NCBI RefSeq assembly: GCF_008017415.1
Contig: NZ_VRSV01000002.1
Span: 310,001-374,000 of the forward strand
Direction of reading: 5' to 3'
Source: Microbacterium hatanonis
GTDB lineage: Bacteria > Actinomycetota > Actinomycetes > Actinomycetales > Microbacteriaceae
DNA: 64,000 nt
How positions within the stretch are numbered: the stretch's first letter is position 1; every line of letters begins with the position of its first letter. The position numbers and the translations under genes were made by a program. A model generated the notes under the pieces. It ran no database searches and had not been told where the DNA came from. It worked only from the letters and a program-made list of their open reading frames with translations. Positions 7,785 to 17,138 of the stretch are shown one piece after another.

Positions 7785-7840
7785 TCAACGTCCGTGGTGG
7801 GTTCACGTGGGGTGGCGCACCAGGGCCCTCGAGGAGAAGC

Positions 7841-8164
7841 ATGGCCGACCTGACCGTTATCGACGACTCTCTCGTCGTGCGGATCGAAGGCGCCGAGCGG
7901 ATCCTCTCTCAGGAGCGGGAGCTCAGAATCCCGCTCGCGCACATCGTGGGAGTTGTGCGTGACCCGGACCCCTTCTTTCGGGTAGAAGGGGTCCGGGCAT
8001 CCCCCGGCACTCATCTCGACGACGACGAGAGATCGTTCTGGGCGGTCGACGACCACGCCAAGGCGATCGTCGTCATCCTGCGCGACAACGAGTTCGAGAA
8101 GCTCGTGGTCGACGTCGACGACCCCGACGCCGCAGTTCGCCTCATCGCGAGCAGCCTGGACTGA
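7841..8164 (+). CDS. Small protein of unknown function, PH-like
   Basis: 107 residues, soluble, acidic, with no signal peptide or membrane segment. The start ATG has GAGGAG 4 nt upstream; an upstream in-frame extension lacks any site and runs through the hairpins, so it is rejected. The alternation of short hydrophobic strands (LVVRIEGAERIL, ELRIPLAHIVGVV, AKAIVVILRDNEFEKLVV) closing with a helix resembles bacterial PH-like folds, but this is only an impression. It is the first gene past the lanthipeptide locus; nothing shows that it belongs to it. Convergent with the aldo/keto reductase. Confidence 0.7.
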   Translation: MADLTVIDDSLVVRIEGAERILSQERELRIPLAHIVGVVRDPDPFFRVEGVRASPGTHLDDDERSFWAVDDHAKAIVVILRDNEFEKLVVDVDDPDAAVRLIASSLD

Positions 8165-8251
8165 CGGAGCGCGCGGCCGCCATTCCATCTCGTGCGGCGT
8201 GTGAGGCGTGAGCAGACCCGTCGCTATCGCGACGCGGTCATGAGGGGTTAC

Positions 8252-9232
<981 letters not shown>

Positions 9233-9316
9233 AGTGCTGTCCTTCTTTCTGCGGTGCTGGCGGGCGAGAACATCCCGCCACCCCAGGAGGGTCAGGCGGC
9301 GGGACGATGGTGAGGG

Positions 9317-10156
9317 CTACTCGGCGAACCCGAGCGACGCCGACAGGTCGCGGTGTGCGTCGATCTGGCCCTGGATGGTGGCGAGGTTCTTTTCGACGTT
9401 CTCCATCACGTCGGCGCCGGCGAGGAACCGCAGGGGCAGGTCGCCGGCGTCTGAAAGGGTGACGAGCGCTTCGGCGAGCTTCTTGGGGTCGCCGCCCTGG
9501 AGGCCGTTCATGCTCTTCCACGCTTCGATGGTCTGGGCGGTGAGTTCGGCGTAGTCGTCGATGTCGAGTTCGGGCCAGATGGTGGAGGCGCCCTCGACCA
9601 GGAGTTCGGTGCGGAAGAATCCGGGCTCCACAGCCATGGTCTTGATGCCGAAGCGCTCTACGTCGTAGCGCAGCGATTCCATCCATCCCTCGAGGGCGAA
9701 CTTCGATGCGGCGTAAGCGGCGACGAATTCCTGGCCCATCAGACCGGCGGCCGAGGTGACGGTGATGACCTGGCCGGAGCGCTGCTTACGCATGACGGGG
9801 AGGACGGCGCGGGTGACGTTGAGGGGGCCGAAGAAGTTGGTCTCCATCTGGGCGCGGACCTGGGCCGGGCTGGTGTTCTCGAAGTAACCGGCATAGAAGT
9901 TGCCGGCGTTGTTGACGAGAACGTCGATGCGTCCGAAGTGCTCGGCCGCGGCGGCGGCGGCGGTCTCTGCCGCGGTGGGGTCGGTGATGTCCAGGGCGAC
10001 GGTGAGCAGGTTCTCGTGGGACCCGATGGCATTCTTCACGCGTGCCGCGTCGCGACCAGTGGCGACGACGCTGTGGCCGGCAGCGAGGGCGGATCGTGCG
10101 ATGTCGATACCGAGGCCGCGGCCTGCTCCGGTGATGAACCAGACGTTGCTGCTCAT
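9317..10156 (-). CDS. Short-chain dehydrogenase/reductase
   Basis: 279 residues, classical SDR size. The Rossmann cofactor motif TGAGRGLG is at residues about 10-17, NNAG in VLVNNAGNFYAG, the catalytic Ser in TVTSAAG, and the active-site pair in YAASK. The Arg after the first motif (TGRDAAR) suggests NADPH. Start ATG has GAAAGG upstream. It is the first gene of the SDR/AKR pair and lies 151 nt from the divergently transcribed MmyB-type regulator, which is the obvious candidate controller. Confidence 0.93.
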   Translation of the reverse strand: MSSNVWFITGAGRGLGIDIARSALAAGHSVVATGRDAARVKNAIGSHENLLTVALDITDPTAAETAAAAAAEHFGRIDVLVNNAGNFYAGYFENTSPAQVRAQMETNFFGPLNVTRAVLPVMRKQRSGQVITVTSAAGLMGQEFVAAYAASKFALEGWMESLRYDVERFGIKTMAVEPGFFRTELLVEGASTIWPELDIDDYAELTAQTIEAWKSMNGLQGGDPKKLAEALVTLSDAGDLPLRFLAGADVMENVEKNLATIQGQIDAHRDLSASLGFAE

Positions 10157-10263
10157 GGTCTTGCCTTTCTCGAAGTTCGTCGCCGACCCGGTCCCGGGCG
10201 GCTGATGATTCGAGTCAACGTGCTCGCGCGATTTTTAGCGTGGCCCCGACTATGGGTGCACCG

Positions 10264-10276
10264 AGGGGGACCCCCT
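10264..10276. promoter_or_regulatory. Odd palindrome in the SDR/XRE divergent promoter
   Basis: AGGGGGACCCCCT, a 13-bp palindrome around a central A, 31 nt before the XRE start codon. Possible operator for the XRE protein. Confidence 0.35.
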
Positions 10277-10307
10277 GAACGCGAGAAGTCGGCGTAATTT
10301 CGATGAC

Positions 10308-11186
10308 ATGGAGAGCCACGACGACCTGAGCGAGTTCCTCACCTCACGGCGAGCGAAGCTCACCCCCACCCAAGCCGGGCTCCCCGACTTCGGTGGGCGT
10401 CGACGCGTCCCGGGCCTGCGACGTGAGGAGGTCGCGCTCCTGGCAGGGATGAGTGCCGAGTACTACAAACGCCTCGAGCGGGGCAACGCGACCGGCGTCT
10501 CCGAAGCGGTCATCGACGGTGTCAGCCGGGCTCTCCAGCTCGACGGAGCCGAACATGCCCACCTCTCCGAGCTCGTCCGAACTGTGAGCGCCGGCGCTCA
10601 CCCGCAGCGCCGGAAGTCTCCTCCGAAGACCCAGCTCACGGCGGGGATGCAGCAGACCATCGACGCGATGTCGACGGTGCCCGTGTTCGTGCAGAACGGT
10701 CGACTGGACTTCGTGGCCGCGAACCGACTGGGTCGGGCACTGTTCTCGGAGATGCTCGACACTCCTCGACCTCCCGCCAACGCCGCACGGTTCGTGTTCC
10801 TCGACCCGAAAGCCCGAACGTTCTACCAGGACTGGGAAGGCAACACCCGTCAGATCGTCGCGATACTTCGCGCCGAAGCCGGCCGATCCCCCTACGACCG
10901 AAACCTCAGCGACCTCGTCGGCGAGTTGTCCACTCGGAGCGATCTGTTCCGCCGATTGTGGGGAGCGCACGACGTCCGAGAGCATCGCACCGGCCTGAAA
11001 AGCATCCACCACCCTGTGGTCGGCGACCTCGATCTGACCTACCAAGGGATGGACCTCGCGTCCGACCGGGGACTGCAGATGCTGGTGTTCAGCGCCGAAC
11101 CCGGATCGCCCTCCCAGGACCGGTTACAGCTGCTGGCCAACCTGGCCGAGACGGACGCAAGCCTCCCAGACCCGACGCATAGCTGA
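10308..11186 (+). CDS. XRE-family regulator with MmyB-type ligand domain
   Basis: 292 residues. The N-terminal helix-turn-helix (about 1-85) has the family signature GRRRVPGLRREEVALLAGMS then YYKRLERG. The rest (about 105-270) is the MmyB-like ligand-binding domain, including AANRLGRALFSEM, the helix around LRAEAGRSPYDRNLSDLVGE and RLWGAHDVREHRTGLKSIHH. Such proteins usually control an adjacent divergent oxidoreductase, here the SDR and AKR genes, and may bind a fatty-acid-like ligand. Ends before a bidirectional terminator facing tRNA-Leu. Confidence 0.9.
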   Translation: MESHDDLSEFLTSRRAKLTPTQAGLPDFGGRRRVPGLRREEVALLAGMSAEYYKRLERGNATGVSEAVIDGVSRALQLDGAEHAHLSELVRTVSAGAHPQRRKSPPKTQLTAGMQQTIDAMSTVPVFVQNGRLDFVAANRLGRALFSEMLDTPRPPANAARFVFLDPKARTFYQDWEGNTRQIVAILRAEAGRSPYDRNLSDLVGELSTRSDLFRRLWGAHDVREHRTGLKSIHHPVVGDLDLTYQGMDLASDRGLQMLVFSAEPGSPSQDRLQLLANLAETDASLPDPTHS

Positions 11187-11286
11187 GTCACCCCCGCCTG
11201 AGGCAGCCCTCGGGAGCAGGCGCTCAGCCAATCGGCTAGATGTCCTCGCACGCCAACGGCCAGGGGTACAGAACGGGAACGACAAA

Positions 11287-11314
11287 GGCCCGAGGTCTGC
11301 AGAAACCTCGGGCC
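11287..11314. terminator. Bidirectional terminator between the XRE gene and tRNA-Leu
   Basis: Perfect 10-bp stem GGCCCGAGGT/ACCTCGGGCC with an 8-nt loop, followed by ATTTTC on the plus strand and preceded by CAAA (TTTG on minus). It serves the convergent XRE gene and tRNA. Confidence 0.8.
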
Positions 11315-11358
11315 ATTTTCGTCACTAGAACGTTCGAGTCTCCTCAGAACGTCGTCTG

Positions 11359-11442
11359 TGCGCGAGGGGGGACTTGAACCCCCACGCCCTTGCGGGCACT
11401 GGCACCTGAAGCCAGCGCGTCTACCTATTCCGCCACTCGCGC
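11359..11442 (-). tRNA. tRNA-Leu (anticodon CAG)
   Basis: 84 nt with 7-bp acceptor GCGCGAG/CTCGCGC, D-arm, anticodon loop CTTCAGGT giving CAG, the long variable arm of a class II tRNA (GTGCCCGCAAGGGCGT), and T-arm GTTCAAGT. CCA is not encoded. Confidence 0.95.
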
Positions 11443-11695
11443 GAGGCGCAGCATCCGAGACACCGCGCACTCAACTTCCCGAGAATATCACGCGCCGGGC
11501 CCTGCCGAATCGAGGAGGTGCACGAGACCGAGGATGCTGCGTCACGAGCCCCGGCCCTGAACGACATCTCGCAGCGGTGCGGCGCTCGGCGACACCACTG
11601 AGCACCCTCCACACACGCAGAATGACGCGCGTCCACGGGGCATCCAGCCGCGGCAACTACGATGTAGCCACCATCTGCCTGCCTGAAGGAGTCTC

Positions 11696-12433
11696 GTGGG
11701 GCTACTCGACAGTTTCGAGAAGGGTCTCGAACGTGCCGTCAACGGTGCGTTCGCGAAGACCTTCCGCAGTGGCATCCAGCCCGTGGAGATCGCCTCTGCG
11801 CTGCGCAGCGAACTCGACAAGCAGGCCGCCGTCGTCAGCCGCGACCGCATCCTCGCTCCCAACACGTTCCTCGTGCGGCTCTCCGCCGCCGATGACGAGA
11901 AGATGCGCGCCCTCGGGCCGACCCTCGTCGAAGAGCTCGACGGCCTCGTGAAGAAGCACGCGCGCACGCAGGGCTATTCGTTCGCCGGGCCGGTGAGCAT
12001 CACGATCGAGCGCGATGCGAGCCTGTCGACCGGAACGCTCCGCGTCGAGTCGCAGACCGCCAGCGTCGGCAACGTCTCGTGGCGCGCGGTCGTCGACATC
12101 GACGGCAAGAGGCACCCCCTGGTGGCGGCGCGCACGGTCATCGGCCGCGGGAGCGATGCCGACATCACCATCCCCGACGCGGGAACCAGCCGCAAGCACG
12201 TCGAGATCCTGTGGGACGGCGAGCGCGCCATGGTGCGCGACCTCGGGTCGACGAACGGAACGCAGCTGCAGGGCCGCAAGGTCTCCGAAGCGCCGCTCCC
12301 CCCTGACGCCACCGTCACCATCGGCCGCACGAACATCGTGTTCCGCATCGTCGCCGAGGCATCGACGCCGCCGCGACCGCCGGTTCCCGATGCGACGCGC
12401 GCCTTCGACACTCGACGAGGAGACTCGCGCTGA
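11696..12433 (+). CDS. fhaA: FhaA-type FHA domain protein
   Basis: 245 residues. An N-terminal DUF3662 domain (GLLDSFEKGLERAVNGAF onward, about 1-115) is joined by a short linker to a C-terminal FHA domain with the phosphothreonine-binding elements GRGSDADI, SRKHVEI and DLGSTNGT. FhaA binds kinase-phosphorylated partners, in mycobacteria the MurJ-regulating pseudokinase, and so couples PknA/PknB signalling to peptidoglycan assembly. It heads the fhaA-fhaB-pstP-rodA-pbpA-pknA-pknB operon. GTG start with GAAGGAG upstream; the linker is much shorter than in mycobacteria. Confidence 0.93.
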   Translation: MGLLDSFEKGLERAVNGAFAKTFRSGIQPVEIASALRSELDKQAAVVSRDRILAPNTFLVRLSAADDEKMRALGPTLVEELDGLVKKHARTQGYSFAGPVSITIERDASLSTGTLRVESQTASVGNVSWRAVVDIDGKRHPLVAARTVIGRGSDADITIPDAGTSRKHVEILWDGERAMVRDLGSTNGTQLQGRKVSEAPLPPDATVTIGRTNIVFRIVAEASTPPRPPVPDATRAFDTRRGDSR

Positions 12434-12975
12434 TGGTCACCGACCTCACCTACCTCCTGCTGCAGATCGGGTTCCTCGTTCTGCTGTGGTTCTTCGTGTT
12501 CGCCGTCGTCTATTCGCTGCGCGCCGACCTCTTCGGCGTCAAGGTGCGCAAGATGCCCGAGCCGGCACCCGCTGCGGCTGCGCCGTCGGCACCGATCGCA
12601 CCCGGCCGCCCGAGCGACAAGACCGAGATCGTCAACGCCGCGCCCCGCGCTTCGGCGGCACCCACCGGCAAGGCGACCACCGCGACCGTCTCGCGCATCG
12701 TGATCACCAGCGGCCCCAAGGCCGGCCTCGAGCTTCCGCTCGGCACCGAGCCTCTGACGATCGGACGATCGAGCGAATCGGGCCTCGTCATCCGCGACGA
12801 CTACACCTCGAGCCACCACGCACGCCTCGTGCTGTGGGGCGAGCAGTGGATGCTGCAAGACCTCGACTCCACGAACGGCAGCTGGCACGCGGGCTCACGC
12901 GTCTCGTCGCCGGTGGCGATCGATGTCGGCGCGCCCATCAAGGTCGGCGCGACGACGTTCGAACTCCGGAAGTAA
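12433..12975 (+). CDS. fhaB: FhaB-type FHA domain protein
   Basis: 180 residues. One N-terminal membrane anchor (LTYLLLQIGFLVLLWFFVF) is followed by an Ala/Pro-rich linker and a C-terminal FHA domain (GRSSESGLVI, SSHHARLVL, DLDSTNGSW). FhaB/FipA acts at the inner face of the membrane in cell division and is a PstP/Pkn substrate. The ATG overlaps the fhaA stop by one base, showing translational coupling. Confidence 0.93.
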   Translation: MVTDLTYLLLQIGFLVLLWFFVFAVVYSLRADLFGVKVRKMPEPAPAAAAPSAPIAPGRPSDKTEIVNAAPRASAAPTGKATTATVSRIVITSGPKAGLELPLGTEPLTIGRSSESGLVIRDDYTSSHHARLVLWGEQWMLQDLDSTNGSWHAGSRVSSPVAIDVGAPIKVGATTFELRK

Positions 12976-12992
12976 GCGGCGGACTCCTCACG

Positions 12993-14231
12993 ATGGTCTT
13001 CCAGGGCTCGAGCGCGGCGATCTCGCACACCGGCAAGGTGCGGTCCAACAACCAGGACTCCGCATACGCCGGGTCGAACCTCTTCGTCGTCGCCGACGGC
13101 ATGGGCGGCCACGCCGGCGGCGATGTCGCGTCGAGCCTCGCGATCGCGCGCCTCGCCGAGCTCGACCGGCCCTACACCTCCACCGCCGAGGCCGAGCGCG
13201 CGCTGCGCGACAGCATCGCCGACACTGCCGTCGCCCTGATCGACACGGTCGCGCAGCGACCGGAGCTCTCGGGCATGGGAACCACGGTGAGCGCCCTGAT
13301 CATGGTCGACGACTACGCGGTCATCGGCCACATCGGCGACTCGCGCATCTACCTCTACCGCGACGACGCGCTCACCCAGATCACCGCCGACCACACGTTC
13401 GTGCAGCGACTCGTCGACTCGGGACGCATCACCCCCGAGGAAGCGCGATACCACCCGCGACGCTCGGTGCTCATGCGCGTGCTCGGCGACATGGACCCCG
13501 ATCCCGAGGTCGACACGTTCATCATGCCGACGCAGCCGGGCGACCGCTGGCTGCTCTGCTCCGACGGCCTGTCGGGTGTCGTCGACGACTCCCACACCGC
13601 CAAGGCGATGGCCGGGGGGCTCGCGCCCGGGCGCACCGCCGACCTCCTCCTGCGGCAGGCGCTCGACGGCGGCGCCCCCGACAACGTCACGATCGTCCTG
13701 GTCGACGTCGGCGGACAGCATCCGGTGTTCATCGGAACCCCGACGATCGTCGGCTCCGCGTCGAACCCCAGCGGCATCGAGGTGCCGGCCGCCCGGGTCG
13801 GGCGCAGCGGATGGCTGCACCCCAACCGTCAGGCCGCGAACGAGCCCACCCACTTCGAGCCCGCCGCCGAGTTCCTCGAGGAGCTCATCGAAGAAGACCG
13901 CCGTCGCGCCCGCCTGCGACGCGTCGGCTGGTTCGTCGGGTTCGCGCTCGTCGTCGCGGCGATCGTGGTCGGTCTGGTGCTCGCCTACAACTGGACGCAG
14001 ACGCGCTACTTCGTCGGCGCCGACGACGACACCGTCGTCGTCTACCGCGGCATCCAGCAGTCCATCGGCCCGATCACGCTCTCGACCCCGTACGAGGACA
14101 CGCAGATCCCCCTGGCCGACCTGCCCGACTTCGACCGAGCGACCGTCGAGGGAACCATCTCGGCGCGCTCGCTGTCGGATGCGCAGCTGATCGTCGCGCG
14201 ACTGCGCGAGACCTCGGGGGTGGGGGGATGA
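12993..14231 (+). CDS. pstP: PP2C-family Ser/Thr phosphatase
   Basis: 412 residues. PP2C catalytic domain (about 1-240) with the metal-binding motifs VRSNNQDSAY, VADGMGGHAGGD, GDSRIYLYR and GAPDNVTIVLVD. A long cytoplasmic linker precedes one membrane segment (about 310-332, GWFVGFALVVAAIVVGLVL) and a small external domain. It reverses phosphorylation by the two kinases encoded in the same operon. The ATG at 12993 is the only suitable start in this frame after the fhaB stop. Confidence 0.95.
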   Translation: MVFQGSSAAISHTGKVRSNNQDSAYAGSNLFVVADGMGGHAGGDVASSLAIARLAELDRPYTSTAEAERALRDSIADTAVALIDTVAQRPELSGMGTTVSALIMVDDYAVIGHIGDSRIYLYRDDALTQITADHTFVQRLVDSGRITPEEARYHPRRSVLMRVLGDMDPDPEVDTFIMPTQPGDRWLLCSDGLSGVVDDSHTAKAMAGGLAPGRTADLLLRQALDGGAPDNVTIVLVDVGGQHPVFIGTPTIVGSASNPSGIEVPAARVGRSGWLHPNRQAANEPTHFEPAAEFLEELIEEDRRRARLRRVGWFVGFALVVAAIVVGLVLAYNWTQTRYFVGADDDTVVVYRGIQQSIGPITLSTPYEDTQIPLADLPDFDRATVEGTISARSLSDAQLIVARLRETSGVGG

Positions 14232-15628
14232 TGACCACGGCCACCGACGGCAAGCCCACGACCGACACCACGGTCATGAAGGCGCTGCGGCGCCTGCGCG
14301 TGCCGCAGACGCAGCGCAACCGCGAACTCGGACTGCTCGTCTTCGCTCTTGTGATCGTCGCGGGCGCCGTCGCGCTCGTCGAGCTCGGCACCTCGGGCAC
14401 CCTGAACCCCCAGATCTTCTACTACGCGGGCATCCCCGCGGCTCTGGCGATCTCTCTGCACATCGTGCTGCGGTTGCGCGCGCGCGCCGCCGACCCGTTC
14501 GTCCTTCCGATCGCGACGCTGCTCACCGGCCTCGGGATCGCCGAGATCTACCGTCTCGACATCGCGAACGACCGGCTCGGCTGGGACGCCTTCTCAGCCC
14601 GGCAGCTCGTCTGGGCGGCCATCGCCACCGCCGGGGCCCTCGCGATCGTGCTGCTGCTGCGCAACTATCGCGTGCTCTTCCGCTACACCTACGTCTTCGG
14701 CTTCGCCGGCATCGCGCTTCTGATGCTCCCCTTCATCCCCGGGCTCGGTCTCGCCGGCGCCAACGCCAGCGTGTGGATCTCGGTCGGCGGCCTCTTCCAG
14801 TTCCAGCCGGGCGAGCTCGGAAAGATCGCCCTCGCGATCTTCTTCGCCGGCTACCTCGTTCGAACGCGCGAGAGCCTGACCTCCGTCGGCACGCGCTTCC
14901 TCTGGATGACCTGGCCCCGCGCGCGCGAGCTCGGCCCCCTCCTGGTGATCTGGTTCATCTCGCTCGGCATCATCGTGCTGCAGCGCGACCTCGGCACGGG
15001 ACTGCTGATCTTCGGCATGTTCGTCGCCATGCTCTACGTCGCCACGGGCAAGACGAGCTGGGTCGTGATCGGTGTGACCCTCGCCGTGGCAGGAGCCGTG
15101 CTCGCCTCCCAGGTGCTCACTTACGTGGGGTGGCGGTTCGCCAACTGGCTGAACGCGTTCGACACCGAGATCATCGACCGCGTCGGAGGAAGCTTCCAGC
15201 TCGTGCAGGGTATCTTCGGCCTCGCTCAGGGCGGTCTCATCGGCACCGGTCTGGGGCAGGGCCGCCCCTACCTCACCCCCGTCGCGGAGAGCGACTACAT
15301 CTTCCCGAGCCTCGGCGAAGAGCTCGGCCTCGTCGGCGTCTTCGCGATCCTCGCGCTCTACATGGTGTTCGCCAGCCGCGGCATCCGCATCGGCGTCGCC
15401 GGTCAAGACGACTTCGGCAAGCTGCTCGCGGTGGGTCTGTCGTTCACGATCGCGCTGCAGGTGTTCATCATGGTCGGCGGCGTGACCCGGCTCATTCCGC
15501 TCACCGGCTTGACGACGCCCTTCCTCGCGGCCGGCGGATCCTCACTGATCGCGAACTGGCTGATCGTCGCGATCCTGCTCAGGATCTCGGATGCTGTGCG
15601 CAGCCGCCCCCGGGTGGTCATCGGATGA
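14228..15628 (+). CDS. rodA: Peptidoglycan glycosyltransferase RodA (SEDS family)
   Basis: 466 residues with about 12 membrane segments. SEDS signatures are present: the WISVGGLFQFQPGELGKIAL block, QRDLGTGLLIFGMF, and near the end ESDYIFPSLGEELGLVG and GLTTPFLAAGGSS. It polymerises lipid II into glycan strands at the outer face of the membrane, working with the transpeptidase encoded next. Its ATG overlaps the pstP stop (ATGA), so translation is coupled. Confidence 0.95.
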   Translation: MMTTATDGKPTTDTTVMKALRRLRVPQTQRNRELGLLVFALVIVAGAVALVELGTSGTLNPQIFYYAGIPAALAISLHIVLRLRARAADPFVLPIATLLTGLGIAEIYRLDIANDRLGWDAFSARQLVWAAIATAGALAIVLLLRNYRVLFRYTYVFGFAGIALLMLPFIPGLGLAGANASVWISVGGLFQFQPGELGKIALAIFFAGYLVRTRESLTSVGTRFLWMTWPRARELGPLLVIWFISLGIIVLQRDLGTGLLIFGMFVAMLYVATGKTSWVVIGVTLAVAGAVLASQVLTYVGWRFANWLNAFDTEIIDRVGGSFQLVQGIFGLAQGGLIGTGLGQGRPYLTPVAESDYIFPSLGEELGLVGVFAILALYMVFASRGIRIGVAGQDDFGKLLAVGLSFTIALQVFIMVGGVTRLIPLTGLTTPFLAAGGSSLIANWLIVAILLRISDAVRSRPRVVIG

Positions 15629-15680
15629 GCGTGCAACCCACCATGACCACGCACCGAACGACGAGGGGAGGCACGACCCG

Positions 15681-17138
15681 ATGACGAAAGAGCTCCGCCG
15701 TCTGAGCATCGTGATGCTCCTCATGTTCATCGCGCTGTTCGCCTCCACGAGCGTGATCCAGGTGGTCCAGTCCGGATCCCTCGCCGAGAACCCCCAGAAC
15801 ACCCGCGCGCGATACGACTCCTACGAGGTGCAGCGAGGATCGATCATCGTCGACGGCACCGCGATCGCCTCGTCCGTTCCCGCCGACGACGTGTACCGCT
15901 GGCAGCGCCTCTACGTGGACGCCGACATGTGGGCACCGGTCACCGGCTACCTGAACCCCGTGCTCGACTCGCGCACGGGTCTCGAGCAGACCGAGAACAG
16001 GGCCCTCAGCGGCACCGCCCCCGAGCAGTTCCTGCAGCGGATCGACCAGATCGTCACCGGGCAGGCGGCCCGCGGATCGAACATCGTGCTCTCGCTCGAC
16101 GGCGAGGTGCAGCGCGCGGCCTATGACGCTCTGGGTGATCTCCAGGGCGCCGTCGTCGCGATCGAACCGAGCACCGGACGCATCCTCGCGATGGTCACCA
16201 GCCCGAGCTTCGACACGAACGCACTGGCATCCCACGACGTCGCCGCCGTGAACGCGGCCGACGCATCGCTGCAGGCAGACCCCAGCAATCCGCTGTTCAA
16301 CCGCGCGATCGGCGGCAACCTGAACCCGCCCGGTTCGACGTTCAAGCTTGTCGTCGCCTCGGCCGCCCTCGCCAGCGGCGAATGGACGCCCCAGTCGACG
16401 CTGCCCAACGTGTCGAGCTACACCCTCCCGGGCACGTCGACCTCGATCAGCAACGCCGGCAGCGGCGCGTGCGGCGGCGGCGACACCGTCACGATCGCCG
16501 ATGCTCTCCGCCTGAGCTGCAACATCCCGTTCGCGGAGCTCGCCGTCGAGCTCGGTCAGGACGCCATCCGCACCGAGGCCGAGAAGTACGGATTCAACTC
16601 GGCGTTCGAGATCCCGCTCACCTCGACGGCATCGGCGTACCCGCGCCTCGAGAACGACGCCCGCACCGCGCTCTCCGGCTACGGCCAGGGGGATGTGCGC
16701 GCCACCCCGCTGCAGATGGCGATGGTCTCGGCGGGCATCGCGAACGGCGGGCTGGTGATGAACCCCCGCATGATCGACTCGGTCATCGCGCCCGATCTGT
16801 CGGTGCAGGAAACGGCCACCGACAGCGAGTACGGCCGTGCTCTGGACGAGGCTCTCGCGGATGAGATGGTGGCCATGATGGTCGCCAATGTCAGTGACGG
16901 CGCGGCGTCCGGTGCAAGAATAGACGGGGTCGAGGTCGGCGGAAAAACCGGCACCGCGGAGAACGGCGACAACTCGCCGTACACGCTGTGGTTCACCGGA
17001 TTCGCCCCCGCAGACGACCCCCAGGTCGCGGTAGCGGTAGTCGTCGAAGACGGCGGCGGTAAGGGACAGTCGGGCAGCGGGAACACCCTCGCAGCACCGA
17101 TTGCGAAGAAGGTCATGGAGGCGGTGCTGGGAAGATGA
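15681..17138 (+). CDS. pbpA: Penicillin-binding protein 2 (class B transpeptidase)
   Basis: 485 residues. One N-terminal membrane anchor (IVMLLMFIALFASTSVIQVV), a dimerisation region, and a transpeptidase domain with the catalytic Ser219 in PPGSTFK, the SCN motif and KTG in GGKTGTAENG. It cross-links peptidoglycan and pairs with RodA immediately upstream. In mycobacteria PbpA is a PknB substrate, in keeping with the operon. ATG at 15681 with GAGGGGAGG upstream. Confidence 0.95.
   Translation: MTKELRRLSIVMLLMFIALFASTSVIQVVQSGSLAENPQNTRARYDSYEVQRGSIIVDGTAIASSVPADDVYRWQRLYVDADMWAPVTGYLNPVLDSRTGLEQTENRALSGTAPEQFLQRIDQIVTGQAARGSNIVLSLDGEVQRAAYDALGDLQGAVVAIEPSTGRILAMVTSPSFDTNALASHDVAAVNAADASLQADPSNPLFNRAIGGNLNPPGSTFKLVVASAALASGEWTPQSTLPNVSSYTLPGTSTSISNAGSGACGGGDTVTIADALRLSCNIPFAELAVELGQDAIRTEAEKYGFNSAFEIPLTSTASAYPRLENDARTALSGYGQGDVRATPLQMAMVSAGIANGGLVMNPRMIDSVIAPDLSVQETATDSEYGRALDEALADEMVAMMVANVSDGAASGARIDGVEVGGKTGTAENGDNSPYTLWFTGFAPADDPQVAVAVVVEDGGGKGQSGSGNTLAAPIAKKVMEAVLGR

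Larger units (their letters stand above)
7415..7840. other. Long intergenic region after the lanthipeptide locus
   Basis: No supported gene in 426 nt. It holds a probable lanA terminator (7434-7474), the second TCATA/TATGA site (7489-7501), a compact hairpin (7659-7678), and competing hairpins (7733-7784) ahead of the next gene. No second precursor was found on either strand. Confidence 0.6.

Noticed and set aside
11287..11314. Attachment site next to tRNA-Leu
   Set aside because: The repeat beside the tRNA is a plain terminator hairpin; no integrase or duplicated tRNA end was found.
12015..12992. Upstream extension of the pstP frame through fhaA and fhaB
   Set aside because: Out of frame with two clear FHA genes; the PP2C domain begins right after the ATG at 12993.
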